Assembly: GCA_020631235.1 (NCBI GenBank)
Contig: JAHDHQ010000007.1
Coordinates: 62,001-126,000 of the forward strand
Length of the DNA: 64,000 bases
Direction of reading: 5' to 3'
Origin: Saprospiraceae bacterium
GTDB lineage: Bacteria; Bacteroidota; Bacteroidia; Chitinophagales; Saprospiraceae
Shown here: piece after piece, positions 57,498 through 64,000 of the stretch
Layout: each line of letters starts with the position of its first letter
Position numbering within the stretch: the first letter of the stretch is position 1
Program-made: the position numbers and the translations under genes
Notes under the pieces: model-generated
What the model was told of the DNA's origin: nothing
What the model saw: only the letters and a program-made list of their open reading frames with translations
Databases searched by the model: none

Positions 57498-58128
57498 ATG
57501 TGTTTTCAGCTATATATGATTTCCAGTCGGACCATTGGTCGATATCATTGAGTTGCTTAAGCAGGCCTACATTCAAATTCAGTTTCTCAGCCGCCTTGAT
57601 GGTATTATCTAAAACAGTGTCTGTACTCCAAGGAATGTCTTCAAATAAGCTTGTGTATAGCTTATTCATCGCTAATAAATAATAGCCGCCATCTACACTT
57701 GGGCCTAGGACAAGATCTTTGCTTAGAAGTGCATTGAATGCTTCTTTTATAATATCTCCAGATAGCGTAGGACAATCTGTTCCTATGATCGCCACATGCT
57801 TATGACGTTTAAATACTTCAGAAAAGGCAGTTTCCATTCTTACTCCCAAATCTCCAGAAGATTGTATACGCTTAATAGGCTGCAATGCATTCCACTTATC
57901 ACTGCCATGGATATATAGATCATAAAAGACATAAATAGGGAAGGGAATCGCTTTCAAATTAGCGATACAAATGTCCAGTAAACGAAGGTAAATATTATGT
58001 GCCTCCAATGCTCCTGCATCTTTAGCTATCCTGGTTTTAGCCCTGCCCAGGAGCGGATTTTTACAGAAAACAATGAGGGCTTGATCGTGGGCTAACTTAT
58101 CGTTTTCTTCGATCATTTTTGTCTTCAT
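57496..58128 (-). CDS. TIGR04282-type glycosyltransferase (DUF2064)
   Basis: 210-aa GT-A-fold nucleotidyl/glycosyltransferase-like protein. Motifs: ALIVFCKNPLLGRAKTRIA near the N-terminus, IGTDCPTLSGDII with the metal-binding Asp, and LGPSVDGGYYLLAM. The family is annotated as arsenosugar-biosynthesis-type glycosyltransferase, but most members sit outside arsenic loci and have no proven role; no arsenic gene is near here. The start overlaps the end of the efflux adaptor gene by 32 bases (20 if the ATG at 58116 is used), so it belongs to that operon. Confidence 0.85.
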   Translation of the reverse strand: MKTKMIEENDKLAHDQALIVFCKNPLLGRAKTRIAKDAGALEAHNIYLRLLDICIANLKAIPFPIYVFYDLYIHGSDKWNALQPIKRIQSSGDLGVRMETAFSEVFKRHKHVAIIGTDCPTLSGDIIKEAFNALLSKDLVLGPSVDGGYYLLAMNKLYTSLFEDIPWSTDTVLDNTIKAAEKLNLNVGLLKQLNDIDQWSDWKSYIAENT

Positions 58129-59455
58129 TTTCTTCCATAAGTCGCACTTGACTTCCTTCCTCTAGTTTATCTGCTACAGCGGAGTATGGCCCACTGATAA
58201 CTTCTGTTCCTTCTTTAATGCCGTCTAAGATTTGAATGTATTCATCATCTTGGATACCTGTTTTTACCACTTGTTGTATGACCGTATCCTGCGATTTTTT
58301 AAACACAACTTCTAAATATGGACTATTGTTATCCTCCGCGTCTTCTAATCGTGCGCCTATCGCTCCAATAGGCAAAGTGATTGCATCTTTAACATGATCT
58401 GTAAAAATATCCACAGATGCAGACATTCCAGGTCTAAAAGGATGCGGTTTGCCCTTCTGAATAAGCGCTTTGTAGCTATCGTAATCAATCCTAATTTCGA
58501 CTTCGAAATTGGTTACTTGGCCTGATGAATTGCTCAGCATGGCATTAGCAGAAATATTTGATGCGCTATTCGATATCTGGGTTACCTCCCCTTTAAAATT
58601 TCGATCTAGATAGGCATCGATTTCAATGCTGACAGAGTCATTCATACTTACATTTAGGATGTCATTTTCGCTTACATCTACTTTTACTTGCATGGCATTA
58701 AGATTAGCTATGCGCATAATTTCTGTTCCTGTCATTTGGATGGTTCCCACAACTCGTTCGCCTTGCTCTACAAACAAATTAGAAATGATACCATCTACTG
58801 GAGATTTTATGGTCGTCCTGTTTAAGCTCGTCTGCAATTCACGTAAGGTAGCTTCTGCACTTTGTATATTAAAACTGGCACCTTGTGCACTTGATTTAGA
58901 TGAATTTAAAGCAGAATTTGCTGATTCTAAATTTGCTTTGATTCCATCCAAAGAAGCTAATGATTGTTCAAAATCCGCTTGAGAAATAACGCCATCATTT
59001 AATAAGCTTGTATTTCGGTCATGGGTTTTCTGTGCAGCCGCTAATTGCGATTGGATTTGCTTAATTTGCGCTTTGCTGGATTCGATTTGTGCTTCAGATA
59101 TTTGGTATTGTGACTTGGCACTATTTAGGCTTGCTTGTCCTCTTTCTACTGAGGAAACATAGGCATCTGGATTAATTTTAGCCAATATTTGCCCTGCTTT
59201 AACGGAATCTCCCTCCATCACATAAAGTTCGACCACTTCCCCGGATACATCAGAGCTTATTTTTACTTCAGTTTCAGGAAATACTCGTCCACTTGCGCTA
59301 ACAGTTTCGTAAATATCTCTTAATTCTACCTCGGTTAATTCGACCTCTATGCCTTCTTCTTCCTTGGTAAAGTATTTGTAAGAAGAAAATGCCAATCCTA
59401 GTATTAGGATTGCTACGAGTATCCATAGCCACGTTTTTCTTTTCTTTTTCGCCAT
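58097..59455 (-). CDS. Efflux periplasmic adaptor (MacA/HlyD-like)
   Basis: 452-aa adaptor with an N-terminal cytoplasmic KKKRKTW segment and a single membrane anchor (residues ~9-27). It then has a lipoyl half (VMEGDSVKAGQILAKINPDAY), a long helical hairpin (residues ~105-210, rich in Ala, Ser and Gln), the second lipoyl half (TIKSPVDGIISNLFVEQGERV) and a beta-barrel with the MacA-like block FRPGMSASVDIFTD. MacA-type adaptors normally work with a MacB ABC permease; none is encoded in the window. Nine bases separate it from the preceding tolC. Confidence 0.9.
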   Translation of the reverse strand: MAKKKRKTWLWILVAILILGLAFSSYKYFTKEEEGIEVELTEVELRDIYETVSASGRVFPETEVKISSDVSGEVVELYVMEGDSVKAGQILAKINPDAYVSSVERGQASLNSAKSQYQISEAQIESSKAQIKQIQSQLAAAQKTHDRNTSLLNDGVISQADFEQSLASLDGIKANLESANSALNSSKSSAQGASFNIQSAEATLRELQTSLNRTTIKSPVDGIISNLFVEQGERVVGTIQMTGTEIMRIANLNAMQVKVDVSENDILNVSMNDSVSIEIDAYLDRNFKGEVTQISNSASNISANAMLSNSSGQVTNFEVEIRIDYDSYKALIQKGKPHPFRPGMSASVDIFTDHVKDAITLPIGAIGARLEDAEDNNSPYLEVVFKKSQDTVIQQVVKTGIQDDEYIQILDGIKEGTEVISGPYSAVADKLEEGSQVRLMEENEDKNDRRKR

Positions 59456-59463
59456 GTGCTGAT

Positions 59464-60873
59464 TTAATAATTGCCTAAATAATAATCTAAGACCTTAACC
59501 TTAAATATATAATCATATTTTGCTAACAGAGTATTAAAACTTGATTGTTGCCATTGGATATTTGCATTGACTAATTCCAAGCTATTAAGTGCACCAATTT
59601 CGTGTTTTTTGACTGCATTATCATAGGCTGCTTTTTGGGCAGTTTCTGTTTTTTGAGAGGTTTCGTATTTTTCTTTCGCATATTTAGCTTCTAAAATACT
59701 TTGTTGGGCAGTTAGCGTTAAATCTCTGATGTGTTGCTCATATATTAATGCTTGATTTTGAGCGTTTATCTTAGCTTTTTCTACGTTGCCTTTTACTTGG
59801 TAATTAGAATATATAGGTATGTTTAGTCCAAGACCAAGACCGTAAGAAACATTATCGCCAATTTGATTTGCATATGGCACATCGATTAAAACCGGATCAA
59901 ATTGAGGAAAACCCACTGTTACGGGAGCACCATTTAGCATGACCGTTTGATCAACAAAACTGGTTTCGAAACCATCAATATCCATGGCTTGATTAGAATA
60001 TGCCGTTCTTAGATTGGCTCCAAAAGAAAGGCTAGGATAGTAGCCTGAAGCTATAATTTCTTCGTTGAGCACCGCCGACTCCATTTGGATTTTTGCAATT
60101 TCCGTATTAGGATCGTTGGCTATCAGTTGCTTTAAATAGTCATCAAAATCTAAATTATTTGGATCTATCAGCAAGTCTATATTTTCGTCTCCACTAATTT
60201 CGATGCTTAATTCGTCTAACTGCATCATTTGGGCTAGCTGTAATTTTGCCAATGCCGTGTTATTTGCTGCTAGTAAAGCATCTTGATTTCTTTGAGCCAG
60301 CAAAGCTTCTATTTCTAATTGGTCATTTTTAGGTCTTGCTCCTGCTTCGATGAGTTTTTGTAGATTTTTAAGTTGTTCTTGAGCTGAGTTGATCTGTAAA
60401 GCAGCCAGTTTTTCATTCTCTTGTGCGAATAAAACATTTAAGTAAAGGGAGGCAACTTGTAAGGCCAGATTGTAGGACTGATCCTTTGTTGTAAGTTGGG
60501 CAGATTTGCGAGAAAGTTCGCTTTGTTTTATGGTGTTATTGATACGATTGCCATTGTAAATCATTACTCCCGAACTTAATCCAAAGTTGTTGGATAGAAA
60601 GGATTTGGTTATAAATTCATTGGAGGTAGGATCGATGGTTCTACCAAAGTTTAATCCTGCGTTTACATCTGCGCCCAAATTTGGTAATCTAGCTTTTTTT
60701 GCTTGTTGTAGGTCTATTTCGCTGGCTGCTTCCTGTAATTCTGCTTGTGCTATAAATAGATTGTTTTTTTGTGCATGAAGGATACATTCCTGTAGAGACC
60801 AAACCTTTTGGGATATACCAACATTGGCCAAAAAAAGAAGGAAAATAAATGAAAATGGATATTTAGCTGCCAT
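59464..60873 (-). CDS. TolC family outer membrane protein
   Basis: 469-aa outer-membrane channel subunit. Signal peptide residues 1-21 (ending NVGISQ). TolC repeats: first WSLQECILHAQKNN and NLGADVNAGLNFGRTIDP, later YPSLSFGANLRTAYS, then the C-terminal KKHEIGALNSLELVNANIQWQ. Unlike the channel in the other efflux operon, its barrel strands carry the longer FDPVLIDVPYANQIGDNVSYGLGLGL block typical of Bacteroidota TolC-like proteins. It heads the operon with the adaptor and the TIGR04282 gene. Confidence 0.92.
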   Translation of the reverse strand: MAAKYPFSFIFLLFLANVGISQKVWSLQECILHAQKNNLFIAQAELQEAASEIDLQQAKKARLPNLGADVNAGLNFGRTIDPTSNEFITKSFLSNNFGLSSGVMIYNGNRINNTIKQSELSRKSAQLTTKDQSYNLALQVASLYLNVLFAQENEKLAALQINSAQEQLKNLQKLIEAGARPKNDQLEIEALLAQRNQDALLAANNTALAKLQLAQMMQLDELSIEISGDENIDLLIDPNNLDFDDYLKQLIANDPNTEIAKIQMESAVLNEEIIASGYYPSLSFGANLRTAYSNQAMDIDGFETSFVDQTVMLNGAPVTVGFPQFDPVLIDVPYANQIGDNVSYGLGLGLNIPIYSNYQVKGNVEKAKINAQNQALIYEQHIRDLTLTAQQSILEAKYAKEKYETSQKTETAQKAAYDNAVKKHEIGALNSLELVNANIQWQQSSFNTLLAKYDYIFKVKVLDYYLGNY

Positions 60874-60964
60874 GTACCATAAACTATTTTAGGCAAGGTA
60901 AAAAATATACTCATGCTTTCAATGTTTAGATATATAAAGCTTAGTAATTTATGGACTAATCTAA

Positions 60965-62242
60965 CTAGAGCTTAGAAGTAAAAGACACTAAGCCAATCAC
61001 TTCGTCGTGATATTTGACAGGGTCACGAAAATAAATAAGCACGGTGTAATCGTTTTCCGTTTCTATGTGGCTACCTTCGATAGTGGCATAATCAAAATAA
61101 TCATTTTTATCCAAGCCAAAAAGGTAATCGTAATATCCTTGTTTTAATTGTGCAGTACAAAGATACATGCCTAATTCCTCATCATATCTCATGCGATAAT
61201 CGTCTTCTTTTTTATAGGCATTAAATGCACCTAATACATATACATCTTCTTGGTATGGGAAATCAACCTTTAGGTTAAATATAACATTCGTGTATTCGGC
61301 TTCTACCACTGCTCGATCATAGGTTCTGTCAAAGTTTGTTTGCAATGCTCTAGTGATGAAAAATTGACCATTATTATCATTAATAGCTGTATGAGAAGCA
61401 TAGGTTCTCGGATGGTTTTTTTTGAGTAAAACATCGATTCTGTCAGGGTGTAAATCGATCGAATGTACATTTAATGATGTAAATTCCAAACTTCGTGTAT
61501 CAAACGACCTAAACTCGGTTAATCCCTGAAATGATAAGTCTAGACTAGGTGAAAAAAAGATTTGTTCGCCTTGTTCATTAATAGGGAATATATTGTGATA
61601 AGCTATATCCCAATTACCATTTTGAATAATTCTGACCTCAAGGCCTTCCATTATATTGTTGAGCCCTTTTGGCTTTACCAAATCTTCAAATTGGATTCGC
61701 TGATGCGTACGTACTTCATCTGTAGCATAGCTTCTTTCCACACTTACATTCATTCCTATTTTTGGTTCGAAGACGACAAAACGGCGTGTGATTATTGGCT
61801 GATCATCTTCATCTACAATCACTAATAAATAGTTGCCTGATATAAGCAATTGCTGATTTGGATTGGGTAGAGTAAATGAATAATGTACATATGGAATAGT
61901 TGTTTGTCCACTAATACGATAATCAGGAATCTCTTCTCCATTAAAACCACTAATGTAGTCTTCTTCATCGATGTCCGTCGGTTGCCAATTACGATCCATA
62001 TGAATTATATGATAATAATAATCGACTTCTTCTGCAGCCAAATCGTCGAAGCTTACCTCCAAGGGAACAGTTGATTTGAGTTGTAAAAATGGGTAAGAAT
62101 AATCTAAAGAATTAACCTTAGTTTCTACTGTTTTTATATAATCAACGTAGGTGTGATTATCGTAAATGATATTGTCAAATTGCGCTATGCCATAGTTTGT
62201 AGAGCACAGGTAAAGCAAGGTAAAAAGTAAAGTGTGTTTCAT
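60965..62242 (-). CDS. Type IX secretion system plug protein (DUF5103)
   Basis: 425-aa exported protein of the DUF5103 family. Members were identified as the Plug that seals the SprA translocon pore of the T9SS on its periplasmic side. Signal peptide residues 1-20 (ending YGIAQ) from the ATG at 62242; an ATG at 62257 is also possible. Family blocks: FDNIIYDNHTYVDYIKTV, YYYHIIHMDRNWQP, EYISGFNGEEIPDYRIS-like text, FNLKVDFPYQEDVYVLGAFN and the C-terminal GYYDYLFGL. It fits the six T9SS cargo genes in this window, although no other T9SS machinery gene is here. It stands alone between intergenic gaps. Confidence 0.88.
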   Translation of the reverse strand: MKHTLLFTLLYLCSTNYGIAQFDNIIYDNHTYVDYIKTVETKVNSLDYSYPFLQLKSTVPLEVSFDDLAAEEVDYYYHIIHMDRNWQPTDIDEEDYISGFNGEEIPDYRISGQTTIPYVHYSFTLPNPNQQLLISGNYLLVIVDEDDQPIITRRFVVFEPKIGMNVSVERSYATDEVRTHQRIQFEDLVKPKGLNNIMEGLEVRIIQNGNWDIAYHNIFPINEQGEQIFFSPSLDLSFQGLTEFRSFDTRSLEFTSLNVHSIDLHPDRIDVLLKKNHPRTYASHTAINDNNGQFFITRALQTNFDRTYDRAVVEAEYTNVIFNLKVDFPYQEDVYVLGAFNAYKKEDDYRMRYDEELGMYLCTAQLKQGYYDYLFGLDKNDYFDYATIEGSHIETENDYTVLIYFRDPVKYHDEVIGLVSFTSKL

Positions 62243-62363
62243 AGTATAGATTCTCATCAATAAAGGTACAAAAGCGATGCAGCATTAAGCGTTTAACTGC
62301 TGGCTACTTTCCAACAAAGAAATTGCCTAAAATATTGGATGATGGACGATAAATAATTGTTAA

Positions 62364-63689
62364 TTAATGACTGATAGAAATGGACTTATTTATTTTCCCG
62401 ACATTGGACCACCAAATAGCACTGAAATAAATAGATAATCCTATAATGCTTAGGAAATAGCTTGCTAAAATCAGAAGAGCAAGTGGAGAGGATAATCCAT
62501 ACCATGTACCGAAGCGCATTAAGTATAGAATTCCGGCTAAGGCAAAGCAAATTTCCGCCACAAAGCTCCATCGATCCTTATCCATTAATGAAGTATACCC
62601 ATAAATACTCACAGCTAGCATACCGCCGTAAAAGAGAAGATGGGGATAGTCGTAATCTCCGAAACGATAAAACAGCCAAAGCAACAAGGCTAAAGTACTC
62701 ATAAAGCGCACCACAACCCATATAGATAATAAAGAGCTCGAATCAGTATTATATTTGGGCACATTATACACATCTTTAACCGTTTTAACTGGATACTGTG
62801 AAGCTACATCTGCTGGACGCCAGCCAGTAGGCATAAACCAAATTTTTAATTTATCAGACCAGTGTTTCGTTCGCCATGCATCTTTAAAAATCCCCCAAAC
62901 ATGCTGGAAATTGATTTTAAAAGGGTTCCATGTCTGAGCAGGCTTTAAAGTCCCATAAACTGGCGGGACATCGTCTAATTCTTCTTGGAAGGTACCAAAT
63001 ATTCGGTCCCAAATACAGAATATAGCTGCCAAGTTTTTATCTATGTATTCCGGATTAATGGCATGATGTACTCGATGTTGAGATGGAGTCACGATGATGT
63101 ATTCTAACCATCCTAGTTTGCCGATGTAGCGCGTGTGATACCAAAATTGTAAAAACAAATGCAAGGGAGCAATGATCAAAATGACTTCATGCGGTACTCC
63201 AATGATCGCTGCAGGAATTAAAAAAATAGCAAATATGCCTAAAAGGTTAGAGACAGGTTGACGCAAGGCGCAAGGTAAATTAAACTCTTCCGAACTATGA
63301 TGAATCACATGACGATTCCAGAAAATATTAATGGTATGACTCACTCGATGTACCCAATATTCTGAAAAATCAATGGCTATAAAAGCGAGAATATAGACGA
63401 TTGTTTTTGATGGAATCTCAAAGATCTGCAAGTGCCGATATAAAAATGGATAACTTACTAAAATCAACATTAAACCCAATGAGTCCTTGATGCTATTGCT
63501 TATACCCGAACTTAAACTAGAAATAGTATCAAATAATCTAAGATTTACATCTTTAATGTAAAGACCGTAAATCCATTCGATCAAGACTAAAACCACAAAA
63601 GCCGGAATGGCATAGAGCAATACAGTAGCATAGGCAATCATAGTATTAAAATACAATAAATGACCTAAACGGCTAGGGTTTAGATCCAT
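62364..63689 (-). CDS. Sterol desaturase/fatty acid hydroxylase superfamily membrane protein
   Basis: 441-aa multi-pass membrane di-iron enzyme. Histidine boxes: HRVSH (His114, His118), HVIHH (His127, His130, His131) and HRVHH (His205, His208, His209), with a further His at 178 or 185. The extra C-terminal ~170 residues hold four or five more helices, making it longer than a minimal desaturase and closer to the alkylglycerol-monooxygenase-like subgroup. It likely hydroxylates a membrane lipid; the substrate is unknown. The ATG at 63689 is used; an internal Met17 (63641) is a less likely start. It follows groEL after a terminator. Confidence 0.88.
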   Translation of the reverse strand: MDLNPSRLGHLLYFNTMIAYATVLLYAIPAFVVLVLIEWIYGLYIKDVNLRLFDTISSLSSGISNSIKDSLGLMLILVSYPFLYRHLQIFEIPSKTIVYILAFIAIDFSEYWVHRVSHTINIFWNRHVIHHSSEEFNLPCALRQPVSNLLGIFAIFLIPAAIIGVPHEVILIIAPLHLFLQFWYHTRYIGKLGWLEYIIVTPSQHRVHHAINPEYIDKNLAAIFCIWDRIFGTFQEELDDVPPVYGTLKPAQTWNPFKINFQHVWGIFKDAWRTKHWSDKLKIWFMPTGWRPADVASQYPVKTVKDVYNVPKYNTDSSSLLSIWVVVRFMSTLALLLWLFYRFGDYDYPHLLFYGGMLAVSIYGYTSLMDKDRWSFVAEICFALAGILYLMRFGTWYGLSSPLALLILASYFLSIIGLSIYFSAIWWSNVGKINKSISISH

Positions 63690-63706
63690 TTAGTACGCAT
63701 AAAGGC

Positions 63707-63741
63707 AAAAAAAAAGCTGCCCTAAAAGGCAGCTTTTTTTT
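63707..63741 (-). terminator. Terminator after groEL
   Basis: GCTGCC (63716-63721) pairs with GGCAGC (63728-63733) around CTAAAA, and the flanking A and T runs extend the stem. On the minus strand it ends in a U-run, 12 bases after the groEL stop. Confidence 0.9.
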
Positions 63742-63753
63742 AATGTTTGATGT

Positions 63754-64000
63754 TTACATCATACCCGGCATTCCTCCACCTGGCATTCCTGCTGGCATTG
63801 GAGGGTGATCCTCTGGCTTATCATTGATGACCACTTCAGTAGTTAGTACCATGCTTGCAATAGATGCTGCATTTTGGATAGCTACTCTAGTCACTTTTGT
63901 AGGGTCTATAACCCCTGCTTTCTTTAAATTTTCATATTTATCGGTTCTGGCATTATAACCATAATCCGCTTTACTCTGAGTAGTTACATTTTGTAAAACA
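63754..64000 (-). CDS. groEL: Chaperonin GroEL, C-terminal part (runs off the right edge)
   Basis: The last 81 codons are visible. They end in the Gly/Met-rich tail [13 protein letters not shown] and include [40 protein letters not shown] and [12 protein letters not shown], all GroEL equatorial-domain sequence. GroEL is the ATP-dependent folding chamber and acts in the cytoplasm with GroES. The start lies beyond the window. The terminator at 63707-63741 follows. Confidence 0.96.
   Translation of the reverse strand, partial: VLQNVTTQSKADYGYNARTDKYENLKKAGVIDPTKVTRVAIQNAASIASMVLTTEVVINDKPEDHPPMPAGMPGGGMPGMM

Noticed and set aside
57496-58128. Arsenosugar biosynthesis function for the TIGR04282 protein
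   Set aside because: The family name alone is not evidence; no arsenic methylase, radical SAM enzyme or ars gene is nearby.

Overview
The window is AT-rich, gene-dense DNA from a member of the Bacteroidota, most likely the Saprospiria (Lewinella/Saprospira-like); the phylum call is firm and the class is an inference. The support is six secreted proteins with type IX secretion (T9SS) C-terminal sorting domains, a T9SS plug protein of the DUF5103 type, SprB-like repeats, a DUF1573 lipoprotein, a DUF5777 barrel, a bacilliredoxin, TAnnTTTG-type promoter elements, weak ribosome binding sites and very large modular surface proteins. No tRNA, rRNA, CRISPR array, insertion sequence, prophage or integrase was seen.

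Layout. 1-5,000: a DUF1573 lipoprotein converges on a 1279-aa SprB-repeat adhesin with a type B sorting domain. 5,100-8,000: an HMA-MauE membrane protein converges on hutI, which sits behind a thioredoxin-SPOR protein. 8,100-11,600: fabH, efp, accB and accC (fatty acid initiation and translation). 11,600-14,500: an MsbA-type ABC exporter overlapping a small T9SS cargo gene. 14,800-28,200: two tandem giant paralogues (2121 and 1927 aa) built from one unfamiliar ~105-residue cysteine-containing module, each array bracketed by two copies of a ~205-residue domain, followed by a LamG-type T9SS protein. 28,200-35,900 (minus strand): a TetR-tolC-adaptor-RND pump operon that continues by overlap into pdxH and yjbQ. 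36,000-41,500: anmK, an extended SDR, an EF-G-like GTPase with a changed switch II and a GT4 glycosyltransferase. 41,652-53,771: one 4039-aa SdrD B-type repeat protein with about 31 modules and a T9SS type A tail. 53,800-57,450: bacilliredoxin, then a lipoprotein/beta-barrel/dihaem cytochrome trio and an aquaporin with altered NPA boxes. 57,500-64,000 (minus strand): groEL (partial), a sterol-desaturase-like enzyme, the T9SS plug protein, a second TolC-adaptor pair and a TIGR04282-type glycosyltransferase.

How it fits together. Much of the window (about 30 kb) encodes cell-surface proteins for T9SS export, and the plug protein is part of that machinery. The rest is housekeeping and envelope transport. 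The least explained elements are the paired giant proteins at 14,793-27,007, the internally duplicated SdrD-type giant, and the cytochrome/barrel/lipoprotein trio. All functions are read from sequence motifs; no database search was possible.
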